Positions 35,001-48,118 of a DNA stretch of 64,000 nt are shown in pieces. The position numbers and the translations under genes are program-made. The notes below the pieces were generated by a model. That model searched no databases. It saw nothing but the letters and a program-made list of their open reading frames with translations, and was not told the DNA's origin. Source of the DNA: Wuchereria bancrofti (Eukaryota > Nematoda > Chromadorea > Rhabditida > Onchocercidae); assembly GCA_005281725.1 (NCBI GenBank), contig SSBO01000003.1:1511396-1575395 (forward strand). Reading direction: 5' to 3'. How positions within the stretch are numbered: the stretch's first letter is position 1; every line of letters starts with the position of its first letter.

Positions 35001-38000
35001 GTGTATGCTAATATTCTGCAAAAAAGGTAAACCGTTATTTTCTTCGCATTTACTTACAATAAATAACAGTCATGACTGCACGATCTTTGCAATTATCAAA
35101 CAAAAAAAATTTTTTTTCTCAAAAAATAATCATATACGTTAAATACTTTCATCACTGTCGAAGTTATTCGCACAATAAAAAAACATCTTCTATGCATTTT
35201 TCCCACATAAATTTTTGCAAGATAAGCAAATTCTTATAAATAAACATTATATCTCAGATGGGTAAATATATTTTAAACTGATATAAAAGCTAAGTTAGAA
35301 TGACTGAAGAACAGTTAATAATCATGTTCAGTGCAGCATATGTAGAATTACATTATTATCCACTTGTCATTACAACAGTTTTCAGCAAAAAAAAAAAACG
35401 AATGCTTTTTGTAGCACAGTTCAAACGCCCATATTACACTCAGGAAGCAGAGGATGAAAATGTTGACTGTTATGGAGAATGATTTATTAGTATACGACAA
35501 TCCTTCAGATCTCAGCCATCTATAAACTACTTCTCGTCGATCATTTATGACCAAAAGATATTCTTGTTTCAGAAACTGATCGACCATTTGCACTAGTTCT
35601 TCTATTCGTTTCCTAAATTAGCTCACTGCATGCAATATACTTGTAGGGATTAATATGCAATGGTTACTGACTGTCAAACAATGCACGCCTTCAAATAGTT
35701 CACGAATTCAATCCAATAATTCATGCCTCAAATACAGCACTTACTCCGGATGTTCAAGTTTTTCAATTCGGTAACACGATTAGTGTGTAAAAATTATCGG
35801 TTGCGAAGAATAACAAGTTTTATTTTTGCATTTCAATATGTCCTAATGTATTTTCAGGAGCATTTTCTTGCTTTGCATTGTTACAGAGACAATATGTAAC
35901 CAACTGAGATCATATAAAAAAATGCAGTCTTGTCTTGATGCAAAAAATGAAATGTGATCTACTTATAAAGTCTCAAAATCCGAACGCAGCTCCACTTAAA
36001 TTTATTAATCAACCATCGTAAAACTTGTGAAGTAGCTTCGTTCAATTTCCCTAGGTTTTGTAAGACGAAATATAATCTCAACTTCAACTGGTTATTTCAG
36101 GAAAACATAACAGTTCTAAGACTCCAAGTGAATGAATATGATGCTCTTTAAAAAACAAAACTTGTTATAGAAAAAGTCTAACAGTACGGTCAGTGCTTCT
36201 ACGAGTTATCAGCATCACAAAAAAAAAAAAAAATGCTAGAAACCACTACATTTTTCAGAACTTAATGAATGACTATATCGTGAAGATGCTAAAAATTACT
36301 CTCCGCATAGTTCCACTACGGAAATATGCAGACAGCACTCTTTGATTTAACCTCCTGCAATAAGATATTTTCAAGAATAATAAAGTTACGTCATAATAAC
36401 ATTAAAGTCATGTGTTCACTGCTAAAAAATATGGTGGTGATTAAATATGGAAAAAACCAAAATGATATTCTAAAACCATAATATCTACAATAATGTTTTG
36501 GTTGTCCCATATATTTCAGCTCATGAAATATGGAGAATGTTACACACTACATCGCTTCTTTTGTACTGTCAGATCTCCATCCCTGCATCCGCGTATTTTC
36601 CAGTAACGAATTAAAAAAAAAGAAAAAAAAAAACAGTAGTAAGGACAACGATGTCAGCTTATATCTCATAAAACACTTATAAAGTGCTGTGGGTAGCACA
36701 CACAAAAGAGAATACTACGATTAATACTTTTAAGCTCCCTTATCACAAATCCAATGGATTAAGTATAACAACACGAAGACTACCTGTGACACATCTCCAT
36801 GGCTATGGAAAAAAAAAAACTTGATGCAGCATCATGCACTCTGCTAAGACTTCCAAAAAAAAAAAAAAAAACATAACATAAAGAGTAAAAAGTAAAATAA
36901 TGAATGAATAAGGCAAGAACTTCAAGTCTCATCGTAATATAAAATGTAGGTGAGTGATCGATAAAATAACTGGAAGATAAAATAAAATCTACTAAACAAC
37001 AATAGTTATTATGTAAAAATGATCGTCAAACACTAGCAAAATTATATGGGAAGTAGTGATATTGTGAGACAAGGATAGAGCCTCTCCCATCTAACAATAA
37101 ACCTTTGTTTGAAGTGAAATTTCCCATTTGACTACATCAAATACATTTTTTAGTGTATGCATGCTGGGCAACACATCTTCCACTAATAAAGGAGCAGCAA
37201 TACGTGATGCCATTGAAGGGAATTAACAGGTAACCTTCAAAGAGATACGTGTCAATGATGGTTGAAACGATCGTGCAACCTTGACCACTGCTACTCTCCC
37301 AACCCTAAGTCTCGTCACCATTGGTCACAACGTAGTGGTCAGTGCACGGCTACGTCATCTTGCAACACTGGCAACCTTCTGCCTGCACACTCCCCCAAAT
37401 CTTGTTAACTAATAAAAAAGCCATCACACATCGACCATCATAACTTGCCTTCCTTCCATCAATGGACCACAATAAATCGACCACTCTTTCGCTCCACTTC
37501 TTTCCATCTCTCTTCCTCTCTCAATGTGCAACTATCCCTCTTCTCCCTTTCTCAACTTCCCCACACTATTTCGTAACCTCTCACCTGTACACTCTCTACA
37601 TTGTGCTGCGAAGAGTGCATGTTAGCAGCGTGGGTGAACATTATCAGAGGTGCAAACATGAACATCAATTTCATCTATGGCATGCATTCAAATATGTCGA
37701 CAGATGCAGCTCTCTATCATTCATTCTTTACCTCTAAATTTTGATTCTATTTTTTGTTAATTCCGTATTTATTTGAATTAGATTTAAATTTATCATTTTT
37801 TTTCTATTTTATCTGATTATTCAAGGTAGTATTGCAAAAGAACGAGAAATTTACTTTTTGTTAGGTATATCTTCGAGTATTTCATTTAAAGATAATTCAT
37901 GAGCAGAAAGCTTCGTTTTTAGTAGTTTATTCAGCTTGCCAATCATTTGAGCGTATCATTAAAAGATTACATTAAATCGTTTGAATGTAAACAGTGACAG

Positions 38001-38100
38001 ATGCATAATTTGATTAAATTTTCAATTGATGGTTTTGATGGCCAATCCTGTAACATCTTGTGATCCGTTTGATTGATAATTTCAGCATTGCAAATATGGG
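35001..38100. other. Divergent intergenic region, promoter side of two genes
   Basis: Separates ntl-2 (-) from the coiled-coil gene (+). Poly-A runs at 36219-36232 and 36855-36871. The GC-richer part near 37080-37450 is listed separately. A frame at 37462-37737 is low-complexity Ser/Leu and unsupported. Confidence 0.6.
37080..37450. promoter_or_regulatory. Candidate bidirectional promoter or enhancer
   Basis: Base composition is clearly less AT-rich than the flanks. It includes CCATTGGTCAC (inverted CCAAT context), CTACGTCATC (CRE-like) and paired TTGACCACTG / TAGTGGTCAGTG half-palindromes. Position between head-to-head genes fits a shared promoter, but distance to either start is 0.7-2.1 kb. 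Confidence 0.3.
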
Positions 38101-38104
38101 ATGA
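38096..38104 (+). promoter_or_regulatory. Minimal uORF (ATG GGA TGA) overlapping the start codon
   Basis: Two-codon frame whose TGA overlaps the main ATG (38101-38103). It is the first ATG after the presumed trans-splice acceptor at 38085. Confidence 0.4.
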
Positions 38105-41100
38105 ATTTGCGTACGGTGTTATGGTCACGCCTTACTTTGGGTGTTTTATCAGTTATATTCTTACTACTTTATACCGCTCAGTACAAGAAATATCGCTCAA
38201 ATTATGCTTATTTGTCTGACAAATGTTCAAAATTAATGGTACATTCGGGTGGTTTGAGTGCACAATTGCAATGTAAGTCAAATTTTTGACATTTCGGGTA
38301 AATAAGGAAAGAACATGTTTACAAAGCATTTACTCTACCGACAAAAAACTAAAAGAGAAAGTGAGCTTTCCTTTTTTCCTTTTATTTTTATGAATTAAAA
38401 AAGGTCTTTAGTGTTTTCTCCCAATATTTCGTCAAACTGTTCGAGTCCCTCCATCTTTTTTTGGGTAGAACGACCGAATGAATCTGTATTTTACTATGTA
38501 AAGCTTTATGAGAAATGAAATACATGTTCCCTTTGTTTCAGATACTGTATATACTAGACTGATTTAAAATAGCTAATGTTTGCACATTGAGAACTGGAAT
38601 TTATAAATTGAGGGTAGGATGGTCCAAAATATTCACAGGATTGGTAAAAGATACACCTTTTTTAGCTACTCCGCATACTGTTTATCATTTAGTTGCCGGA
38701 GACAACCGTTTCAACGGTCTGGAATGTATAGAATGTTCTTTTTTTCTACCCTTTCGCCCTGATTTGTGGTATTATAAAATTAAATCAAAATTTAAATGAG
38801 ATAACACTCACATGTGTAGAGAAAATTTTCACTGTTTTTATAAAATATAATTCCTGCATAACACTGCAGATAAGTTTTGCAAGTTTCTCTTATTGTTATC
38901 TTTTTTTTACAGTGTTAATGGAGCGAAACCATCGGACAGAAAAATTATTGACTGATTTACGTGCTAAATATGATCAAGTTATGATAGGTAAGCATTGCCA
39001 GTTCTATGGATGTTCCAAAGAAGATTCCAAAAGTGCTTAATGCGATGCTAATAATTAATTTAGGACAATCTAATATTTTGTAGAATTAAATTCCAGATTT
39101 TGGTCACTTTTTTGATTATGATATTTTATAATTATGATCATTGTGTTGCTTTCACTGTTTCTTCTTTACGTATTTAATTCTATCAATATCTTACGAATAC
39201 ATCCTGGTAGAAACTTCACAGCGTCAAAATGAAGTGAAAGAAATAGTATGGTATATTATAGAGCACGTGTAAAAGATATTTTCATAATGCTGGTAATATT
39301 TTGTTTTATTTAGGAAACAATGAGAAACGAAAAAATGTTCAAGTACAATGGTTAACTTGTAAGGTAAGAATATATGCATGATCTCTAGCGATTTACAACT
39401 ATAGCACGGAATAGTTCTATTTGAGGAGGACACCTATGATTTTGTAAGTAAAAATTTGTAAGTAAAAGAAAACACTGAAAGAAAAATTGAAGTGAATGGT
39501 TGATTCAGCGCAAACTGCTAAACATCTTTCAAAGAATTGTTCGTATGCGACTTGTGCTTATGCCACTAGTGAAGTCCGTATATTTTAGATCTACCAAAAC
39601 ATAGTTTTGGTAGGTCTAAAATGCACTTTGCCCTAATGATCAATGTTGTCCTAATATTGAGTGCAGCTCATTGTTATGGCAGGAAAACATGAGAGGCTTT
39701 TTGAAAGAGGCGCAGTGTAACAATTAAATCTTCCCATTCGCGAGATTAAGATTTTATGGTTCCATATTTTTTTGGTTCTGATTAACGCTTACGAAGCTTA
39801 TGAATCTAATTGAAAAGCTTATAATGTTTTGCTTTTATTACTTTCACACCATGTTAAATTTGGGTTTCATGGGAATCAAGATTCTTGATGCTCTTTCTTA
39901 GGTACGCATGTAGATTGGTAGAATGAGAATAAAAGGTTCTTTTTTCCCTAATTTTATGCTAATGTTTCAGGAAACATTAAAAAAATGTTTGGCTGGAGTA
40001 GCAGCGAGTGAAAAACAACTGAATGGTACAAAAGGTAACTTATTTCAAGTTTTTTGAAAAAAATTGACATATTTTTTTCCCTTTTTACCTTCAGTGTTCT
40101 CTTTAATGACTTCTGCCGTTTTCACAACAAAAGTGTTATAATCGTTTTTTCGCCATCAAAATTTTGTTTATAAAAGTGCATGCATTGCCTAGAAGTGAAA
40201 TTTCGGCACGTCCATCGAGTTTCTTGCAATAAAAGTTTTTGATTTTTTAATCGCTTTCAGATACCAATTTTCAAAGCCATTTCCTTCAATGTCAGGTGTG
40301 CTGTTTACCGTTTATCTTCCATATTTCTTTAATTCCTGCTAAAACATAATTACATAATTCTAACGAATAATTTTAATACATATCTACTTGTTGACTTATA
40401 CAGCTTTGCATTCTTTTATTTCTCCATTAAAAATGCTCTTCTGTCGCAGTAAAAAGGAAGAAACTTCTTTGCGTCCATGATTCCTTAAATTCAGCTGAAC
40501 GTGGTACATAGTTCTAAGCTGTGCTTGTATCAGTCGTAACTGCTTTCTGAAATTATTGGTCCTTACTTTCTTTTCGCTGTTTTTCAGACAGAGGTACAAG
40601 AATTTAAGAAGCAAATTGAACAACTTAAAGGAGAAGCAAAGAATATTTCGGTATTTAGTTCATTTTTTCAACCTTTTCTTGCAAACAATTAAATCAGAAA
40701 TAATCTTGTCGATGTAATAGATACTTTATGGGGTCATTACAGTTAGGTTTTTAAACTGGAAAATTTTATGTGTTGCCGATTGCATACAAACCAACATTTA
40801 ATATTTTTTTTTTAGATCATAAAAAGTGAATGTGAGAAGCTGCTAATCAATTCGCAGGTGAGATTGATGGAAATTTTTGTTTAACCGATGATTTTTTATT
40901 TCTAAAGTCGAAAGATTTTTACCTTAGGTCAACCGAGAATTGTTATTATTAAGGCTCTTATAGGAAGCTTTACGGTGTATGTCCAAACGCCTTTATCTTC
41001 TTTACATTCTAAGGAAATTTAGTTTCAAATTTGTAATTTTCTGCAAAGAAAATGATTGACGTATTTTGCTTATATTTAATCATGACTTGATCATAGTATG

Positions 41101-44100
41101 AAAATGAAGGCTGTCTTTTCTGTCGTGATATTCAAATCATGATCAAACAGAAAAACAAGGGTGGCATAAAAGAAACAAATTACGTTATTGATTTCCTGCT
41201 CGTGAGTAAAATTTTTGAAGTAGAACTTTTAAAGCTTTAATTGGATCATTTGGTGAACCGTTACGATAAACGAATGACTTACATTCTGTGGTGAGAATTT
41301 TTATTTACTTTTTCACAAAATTTACAGCACTTTTAACAGAGATGAACAAAACTTGGAAGTCTGAATCTAATTTTTATATCGGAATATCTTTATAGCACTT
41401 TATGTATATTGATATTTAATTCTAAATACTTGAAAAGAAGTACCAGCGATTTATCCATCACTGTTAATTTATATAAATTTCGGCGAAAACACAGACATAG
41501 CAGCTGCACGGGAATTCTTTGTATCTCTCGTTTGCTTTTGGCATTTCTCTTTGGTAACCTTTGAATATGGATTTAAGACGGATATTCCTCCAACTTTTCA
41601 TAGATGATACTGGGTGGATGCTCTAATGTTTGCATGGGTGGAGGCAGTTGCTGTTGTTGCTGCTGTTGAATAACTGTGTTTGTCCAAGTTCCCGAAAGTT
41701 CATCAGAACTTCGATAAATAATTGTTGTTGGTGATGGATGAATAGTTGCAGGTAGTACAGATGGATTATTATGTAATATAGCCTTCTGTTCCATGATTTG
41801 CGTTGGCGGAGCAGCCCAACAAATATTACCTGCTTGTCCATAGTTGTCCGGTAAATGAAACATTGTTGGTGGGTGGACCAAAAGCTGGAACCGAACTTTG
41901 TTACAAGTAAAAATGCCAATAGCACTCGAAAGTTACAATTATATCGCGAAACTTTTATTGTTTTCCACAAATTTCACAACCTGTCTAAAACCGAAAGTTT
42001 CGAGTTTGATTTTTAATGTCAGAAGTTTTCATAGTTTCCCTTGAATAATAAGTTGATTTAATTTCAAGTATTCTAAGACAGTACTAGAAGTCCGTTATAT
42101 TTATATGTCACATAAGCTTAAAGTAAGTTACGAACTTTTATAGGCTTGAATTAGCATTTCCTGAAACTATAATTAAAAGTTACCTGTTGTTGCGCCTGTC
42201 GTTGCATGTACTGTAAGAACCAGGGTTGTAAATTCAGCGTTTTGTCTTCTAAGCCAGTACATTTTGTCGTACGCCGCATTCGCCGTCTGCAAAAAATATT
42301 TTATTCTGCAACATGTGCAACAAAAGTCTTAGCTCCTAACACGTATGGTTACGATTCTAAGCTTTATGAAAATTATTTCACTCCTTCTGTCAGTTGAAAT
42401 CTTTTGCAATAGTATGCCTGAGAGAGTATCGGATAGCTTAGAAAATGTAACACGAAGAATGCAAAGTGATATTTGCAAAGCTCTTGTGGTCATCGAATGG
42501 TGTTTTTGCATGAATCAGTTGTCTGAGCAAAAGTTAATCGACTTCGCGCTGGCGCCTCTTTCATTCTTTTTTCTGACGGCCTTTAAAATCACTTTTTAAC
42601 GTTTCACACATGTTCATCCTTTTGTATTTAGTGGTTAGAGAGAGAAGGAGAGGAGAAAGAAGATAACACTTCAATTTCTTTAAATTTTACTGATTTCGCA
42701 TTACTGCAGGATGACTAGAATGTATCATTCGTTATGACAAATAGATTGCGCGATTATCCGCTGATTGTTGTTAATTTGGAACAAGTGAACTTAGAAAACT
42801 AATCTTTCTCAACATCTCTGCCTGATTATTTCGAAGCTGTATTTCTTAGGTATTATTTGTTATATTAAAAGGTTTTATTTCAGAGCATGTTCAAAATTAG
42901 TATCGCCTTCTTCGAATTTTGATTTTATTACTGAATATTTTCGAAATATATCTGATTAGGATTATATTGTACTGTTCCTAGCTAAAAATACTTTCTTTGC
43001 TTATAGTGAGGTTAATAATATTTAAAAATCATAACATTAGTTATACCTCCTTTTGAAATTTCCATTATCAAACATATTGATACTATCTGGTGATAATGTC
43101 CAGAAATTTCCCTTACGATCATTTGCTGGTCCAACGCCATCACGTGCCTTCTTGATAAAACAGTCGTTTAAAGACAGATTATGCCTGATGCTGTTCTGCC
43201 ATCCTTGACGTCTTTTTGGATCACAATTACGGTAGTATGGAAAACGAGCGTCAATATACTGTAAGCAAAAGGACAGATGATGGGAGAGGTCTTTTTTCAT
43301 CCAGGTTGATTCATACCGGACTTCTCTACTACCCTTTTGCTTTTTTATGATATGTGAATAGTTTTTCATCATGAGAAAAGGATAAAGTTTTAATGGATAT
43401 TAGTCATTCCGTGTATTTGAAACTCGAGTATTAAGTACTTTAAAACTTGTGTTTATGATAGACGAAATTTTAAAAGTAAAGTTCTAAAAAGATGTAAGAA
43501 TTACTGGAGAGGTTAAATGATATCGCCGAGAATATCGCACGTTAGAAATGTAAATGCATTATTAAATTTTGAGGTCTATGGTTTAGTAGATAGATAAATT
43601 CATAATTAAATTTGTAAAATAATCCGTGAGAAAAATTCAAAAAGAAAGTAGTACGTGATAGATTTGCGAAAGAGTCATTTGTCGTTCAGGTGAATCACTT
43701 ATTGCCATCGTAATCAGTGCAACATATGAATAAGGAGGTTTCTCACATTCATTTCCTTCTTCCCTGAAATTGTAAGTTATTTTTGCTATCTTCAATTCAA
43801 AAAACTTCAAATATCATTACTTGAATTGAGCGAAACAGATTTAGACTGTGTGAAATAACACTGAATACATTAAAAATTCTATTATCCTTCTGCTTAGTAA
43901 TTAAGTAATGGTCTACAAAAAGTCTTTGCTAATTAAATCTATAGGTCAAAAGTTTAAATTTCCTTAAGTGATTTTTTCTTCCACTAATTAGGACAAATGT
44001 TTTTAAATTATCTGGAAATGTAAATAAAATGCATCCAGTTTAAATTTTCTAAGAAGAAAGTATTTCAGAAAAATTATTTCAGAAGACGTACAAATAATTA

Positions 44101-47100
44101 ATAAGCAAGTAGAAAGATAATTACTGAGTACTGTTGAAGGAAGTTTAGAGTATTATTTGTTTTTGCATAAATTTAAAATAGATATGCATGTCTTGTGTTA
44201 ACGTCTCATTAGCTTGAGTGTCTCTGTGACTGTAAAGAAGAATACGGAAATTGGTTTAAGTTAAAAGCAAATTAAAATTGAAATAGAGTTAGTAAATGGA
44301 GTTAGATGCTTGGTCTATTACTTTTACACCAAAGAAAGATGACTTGTTAGTGACATTTCACAATATTTAAGACAGTAGAAAATAAAAACGGGAGCTGGGT
44401 TCTATAATATAAATATTTGTTTTTTCGGAATTAAAATATTGCATAGCGTTAGACAGATGTCCGTCGGGCTGACTTGTTAATTCTCTTGCTTTCTATTTTT
44501 ATACATCATTTCTTTATTTTCCCACGAAGGAAACTTGGGAAAATCGAAAAGTAATATTTATGATCGTGATACAGATTTTATTTTAAAACGCGATCAGCCG
44601 AAGAATAGATATTTGGCTTCTTACGAATTTAAAGTTAGAAGTATCATTTCTCAAAACGCTTGCAGTTTTTTGAAATTCGGAAAAATATTGGAAAAAAGAA
44701 CTTACAGAATAGTTCGGTTGGACATTAGCGAGTTGAATGCTTTGCTGATGTAGTGTTTGCTACTGTAGAAGAAGAAAGGGAGGATGAAAAAGATGATGAC
44801 GCTTGTGATGCTTTTGCTTAAAGAAAGCAAAATACAAGTATTAGGCCTATCATCTCGGCATGCTTTTTCCTCTTATTCCTTTCATACATACACTCAATCA
44901 CTGGAGCCCCGTTCATGAAAAAAACAGTTCATCTCTGCTTTTTTTCTTCACACTTTTTGTTTCTATTTTTTTATTGCCCACCTTCTCTTACTCTTCAATT
45001 CTTCATTTTCATAAAGACATTTTTCTATTACAGTATGTTTTTGCTGAGTCTTAAATTCAACAGTTTGTCTAGAGAGTAGATTAGAATAATTCATTCATTT
45101 TTAGTGTAAGCTTTTGGAATTTGACATGATATCATAGTTATGCTGGGATATGCTCTTCGCAAATAATCATTTGTAAATTTGTAACTCCATGATGTAGTTA
45201 TCATTTCGAATTAATGTTTAATTAAATGCCGAAGAATAATCAGTAAATGTTGGAAAAATTGTTTTAAAATTTAGTGTTTACTTTGCTCTTCAAACTTATT
45301 TTTTATAGTCAAATCAAACACCAAAATCAAATTATGTCCAAAATGGAAAAGTGCATTTTAAACGTTTGGGACATCTGAACGAAGAGCTTGAATTTCGACG
45401 CAATCCTATCCCGCTTCAGTTACCGACTTTTTTATCCAAGAAGGAGTTGCTTTCAAGGCTATCTGAACAAAATGCTCAGAATAAGCGTCAAGAACAAATT
45501 CCTGGTACGTTTTGTGCCAGTACATAGGATTCACATAGGATTTTTTTTTTTTTTTTTAATTGCAAATGACTTGTTTTATGTATTGCTTTAAGTATAAATT
45601 GCGATTGCTTTTAATTGAAGAGTCCTCTATTATTCCAGTCCTTTATTATCTTTGTTTTCATTTTTTATTTCATTACTTCGAAGTCGAGTGCAAGATTTAG
45701 GTCGGATGATATATTACTAGTATTTCTGAGCGTTATAATCTATAATTGCAAATGATTTCTTATTTAAATAAGTTTTGTCATATTAGCTTTTAGACAATAT
45801 TGGTAGACAAAAGTTATTCCTGTGTAAAAATCTGCTTTAATATTTAAGTCATATCAGCTTTAATATTTAAGAGAAATTTGATTTTGAGAAATGTTTTGCA
45901 ATTAATATATAATCATTTTTATTTTAGATAACGCTGCTGAAATAGTTGATGTCGCAGAACAAGAATACAAGGATTACAAAGATGCGGTATATTAGTTTCT
46001 TTTTTTTTTGAATCTTACTCTGCAGTGTTTCCTTGTTTGTTTCATCAGCTTAGTGTATATCATTAAATAACTCAAAGAAAGTTCGTACCATTTCTTCATC
46101 TTATTATTGCATCAGTAAAACTAAATCGATTATAAAAAACTGAAGCCTGGTTTTGGGACCTTTTACTATCTTCATTTTGGATTCACACTTCACTCTATGC
46201 GTTCGTTGCTCTAGTAGTAATGTATAAATAAAAAAATTCAGAGTCTAAACTGAATTCGTCATTATTAAGCTTCTCTTTTCAGCCATGGTGAAGGATTCGA
46301 TCGGAGAGGCTTTTTCCAGTATTCAAAATCAGTTAGAATCAGTGTTGTCATTATTTTTGTTCCAGTTTGTGGATGTCTTATTATAATGCAATATTATAGT
46401 GTGCTTTCGAATTTATATTCCTATTTCCTCAACTGTTCATATTCATTTAGGTTTTCTCTGATCTGAACTACTTATCCAAAATATTACGATTTCTTTAGAA
46501 TTTGGTGCTGTTGAAATTTTTATCTTCCTGTGTTGAAGATTTTCCGGGTTTTTCCTGTTGTATTTTCTCAATCACATTTATGAACAGAGGTGATTTGGTT
46601 TTATATTTTTAACACAAGAATTTGCTTGAGAAATGATTGTCGAGAGAAGCAGCAAATTGAATTGTGAGGAAGAATGGAATATAATAAAGGGCAAAAAATA
46701 AAGGATTTCAGTAGATTCATAAAGTAGTTTCTAGAAATTTGTCTTCTAGAAAAATTGAAAATTTCAGATTGTTCTCATGTATTTTTTTATTATCCCGGTT
46801 TTTGTTTAAATTCTAATGCTTAACATACATTTTAATTTTTTTCTTTTACTTAATCCTCACTGTATGTAATTAAATAGTTTGGTTGCATTCATGAATGTAC
46901 ATTTTCATACCACAACAGTATTATCCTTCATCTGTTTTATTTTTATTGTATCTCATTACATTTACCTACGTATTATTGTTCACTTTAATTTGTTTATTCG
47001 GTGTTGGTTTTATTTTTTTGCTGTAATTTGTAGCACGTTGATTATCGTTAAGTGAAAAATACATTCGTGAAATGAAGTAGTTATTGTTGCTTGGAAAAGT

Positions 47101-47681
47101 TTTGTGAGACGAGAAAGGGAGAATTTAAACATGTCGATTGAAGTTAGGAATTTTGACATTCTGAAAGGTGTTACGCTATGGGAGGATGTGTTTCTCATTT
47201 TCATTTTGATCTATTATATCATAATAAACTTCAATGACACAATAATGTTTTTAACAAAAGACATTCGATAGAACTATGATATCATATATATGATTATTTC
47301 CACATAGCAAAATCAGTAGTTAATCAATTTTTTGAAAAAAAAAAAATGCTTCCCATACGTGGTGATATTGTATGTTATATAAAATAACTTTGCAAATTAT
47401 CGATGAATTCATATCCACAAAAACAATGAGGAATTTATGTATTCTTTCCTGAGCGGCGGCGATTGATTTATGTTCGTTGTTTAGAAGTAGGAAAATTTCA
47501 ACTTTGGATAGACATAATTTTTCATTTAAAAAAGAAATAATTTTGAGTTACATTTACTATAAAGGTACACTTGATGTTGTTTCAGAAGAGAATGAACTTC
47601 TTTGCAATCTGCGAAGATACCGATGAACTGGTGGACATAGAGGACGTTGACAGATACCATGTGATTTTAGCAGCAAATTGA
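38101..47681 (+). CDS. Type II membrane coiled-coil protein, GOLM1/GOLM2-like
   Basis: 283 aa from ten exons: 38101-38272, 38913-38987, 39314-39363, 39971-40034, 40261-40295, 40588-40650, 40816-40857, 45309-45504, 45928-45986, 47586-47681. A short basic cytosolic end ([10 protein letters not shown]) is followed by one membrane segment ([16 protein letters not shown], 11-26) and a lumenal heptad-rich region to about residue 165 with regular Leu/Lys/Glu and several Cys ([24 protein letters not shown]). The tail is acidic ([16 protein letters not shown]). This plan resembles GOLM1/CASC4-type Golgi proteins; sequence similarity is weak, so function is inferred. Intron 7 (40858-45308) contains the antisense forkhead gene. 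The TTTCAG acceptor at 38081-38085, 15 nt before the ATG, is a likely trans-splice site; the leader contains ATGGGATGA overlapping the start. Confidence 0.8.
39582..39622. repeat. Hairpin, 19-bp stem, 3-nt loop
   Basis: ATTTTAGATCTACCAAAAC, loop ATA, then its reverse complement with one mismatch (a G-T pair as RNA). It lies in intron 3 of the coiled-coil gene. Confidence 0.95.
41573..43763 (-). CDS. Forkhead (Fox) transcription factor, 5' exon(s) not found
   Basis: Exons in transcript order: 43655-43763, 43047-43258, 42184-42286, 41573-41884; all phases join. The forkhead domain starts [20 protein letters not shown], continues [38 protein letters not shown] and [20 protein letters not shown], then a basic RRRRMRR. 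Recognition helix [13 protein letters not shown] is intact. QGWQNS and PDSxNMF resemble FoxC/FoxD, but about four extra residues (DPKR) precede the recognition helix and the wing loop is longer, so I cannot assign a class; an FKH-6-like divergent member is possible. The C-terminus is Gln/Pro-rich with a Q6 run. The first coding exon, ending in phase 2, must lie above 43763; I could not find it. The identified exons lie within one intron of the opposite-strand coiled-coil gene. The donor CAC|GTACTA after exon 1 is weak but required. Confidence 0.88.
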
Positions 47682-48118
47682 TGTTACAATGAAATGTGAT
47701 AGATGACTGAAAGTGATATTTTCATTTGTAGATTTCATTTATCTGCTTTAATTTATTATTTGTTAAGATCGATCGATCAATTTTTTTCACTAAGATGAAT
47801 GTAATGTATTACTTTTGTAATAGAAATATGACTTAACTTACTGTTTTTAAAGACTAGGCTTAAAAAAGATCTTAGATTTAGATCCTAGCTTTTTCTAATT
47901 CGAAATTCGTAACATTTGCAAACATAAATTGTGTTCACTTCAGTGTTGTAATGAACGAAGGGAGAGTAAATTCAAAATGAGAGAGCTGTTGAGAGTAGAA
48001 GCGCTGACGAAAAGGTCACTTAAATAACAGTTCAATAAATTTGATTTCTTCTCTTTCAGTGAAATTATCATTGTCTTTTAATATGTATATTTACACATAT
48101 GTTTTCGCTTTTTGTAAT
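47682..48118. other. Convergent 3' flanks
   Basis: Between the stops of the coiled-coil gene (+) and the ZP gene (-). AATAAA at 48034-48039 is a possible poly(A) signal for the plus gene. I found no exon completing the ZP domain on the minus strand. Confidence 0.5.

Noticed and set aside
44535..44753. 72-aa plus-strand frame in the large intron as an exon of the coiled-coil gene
   Set aside because: The coiled-coil exons at 40857 and 45309 join in phase without it, and its composition is not coiled-coil.
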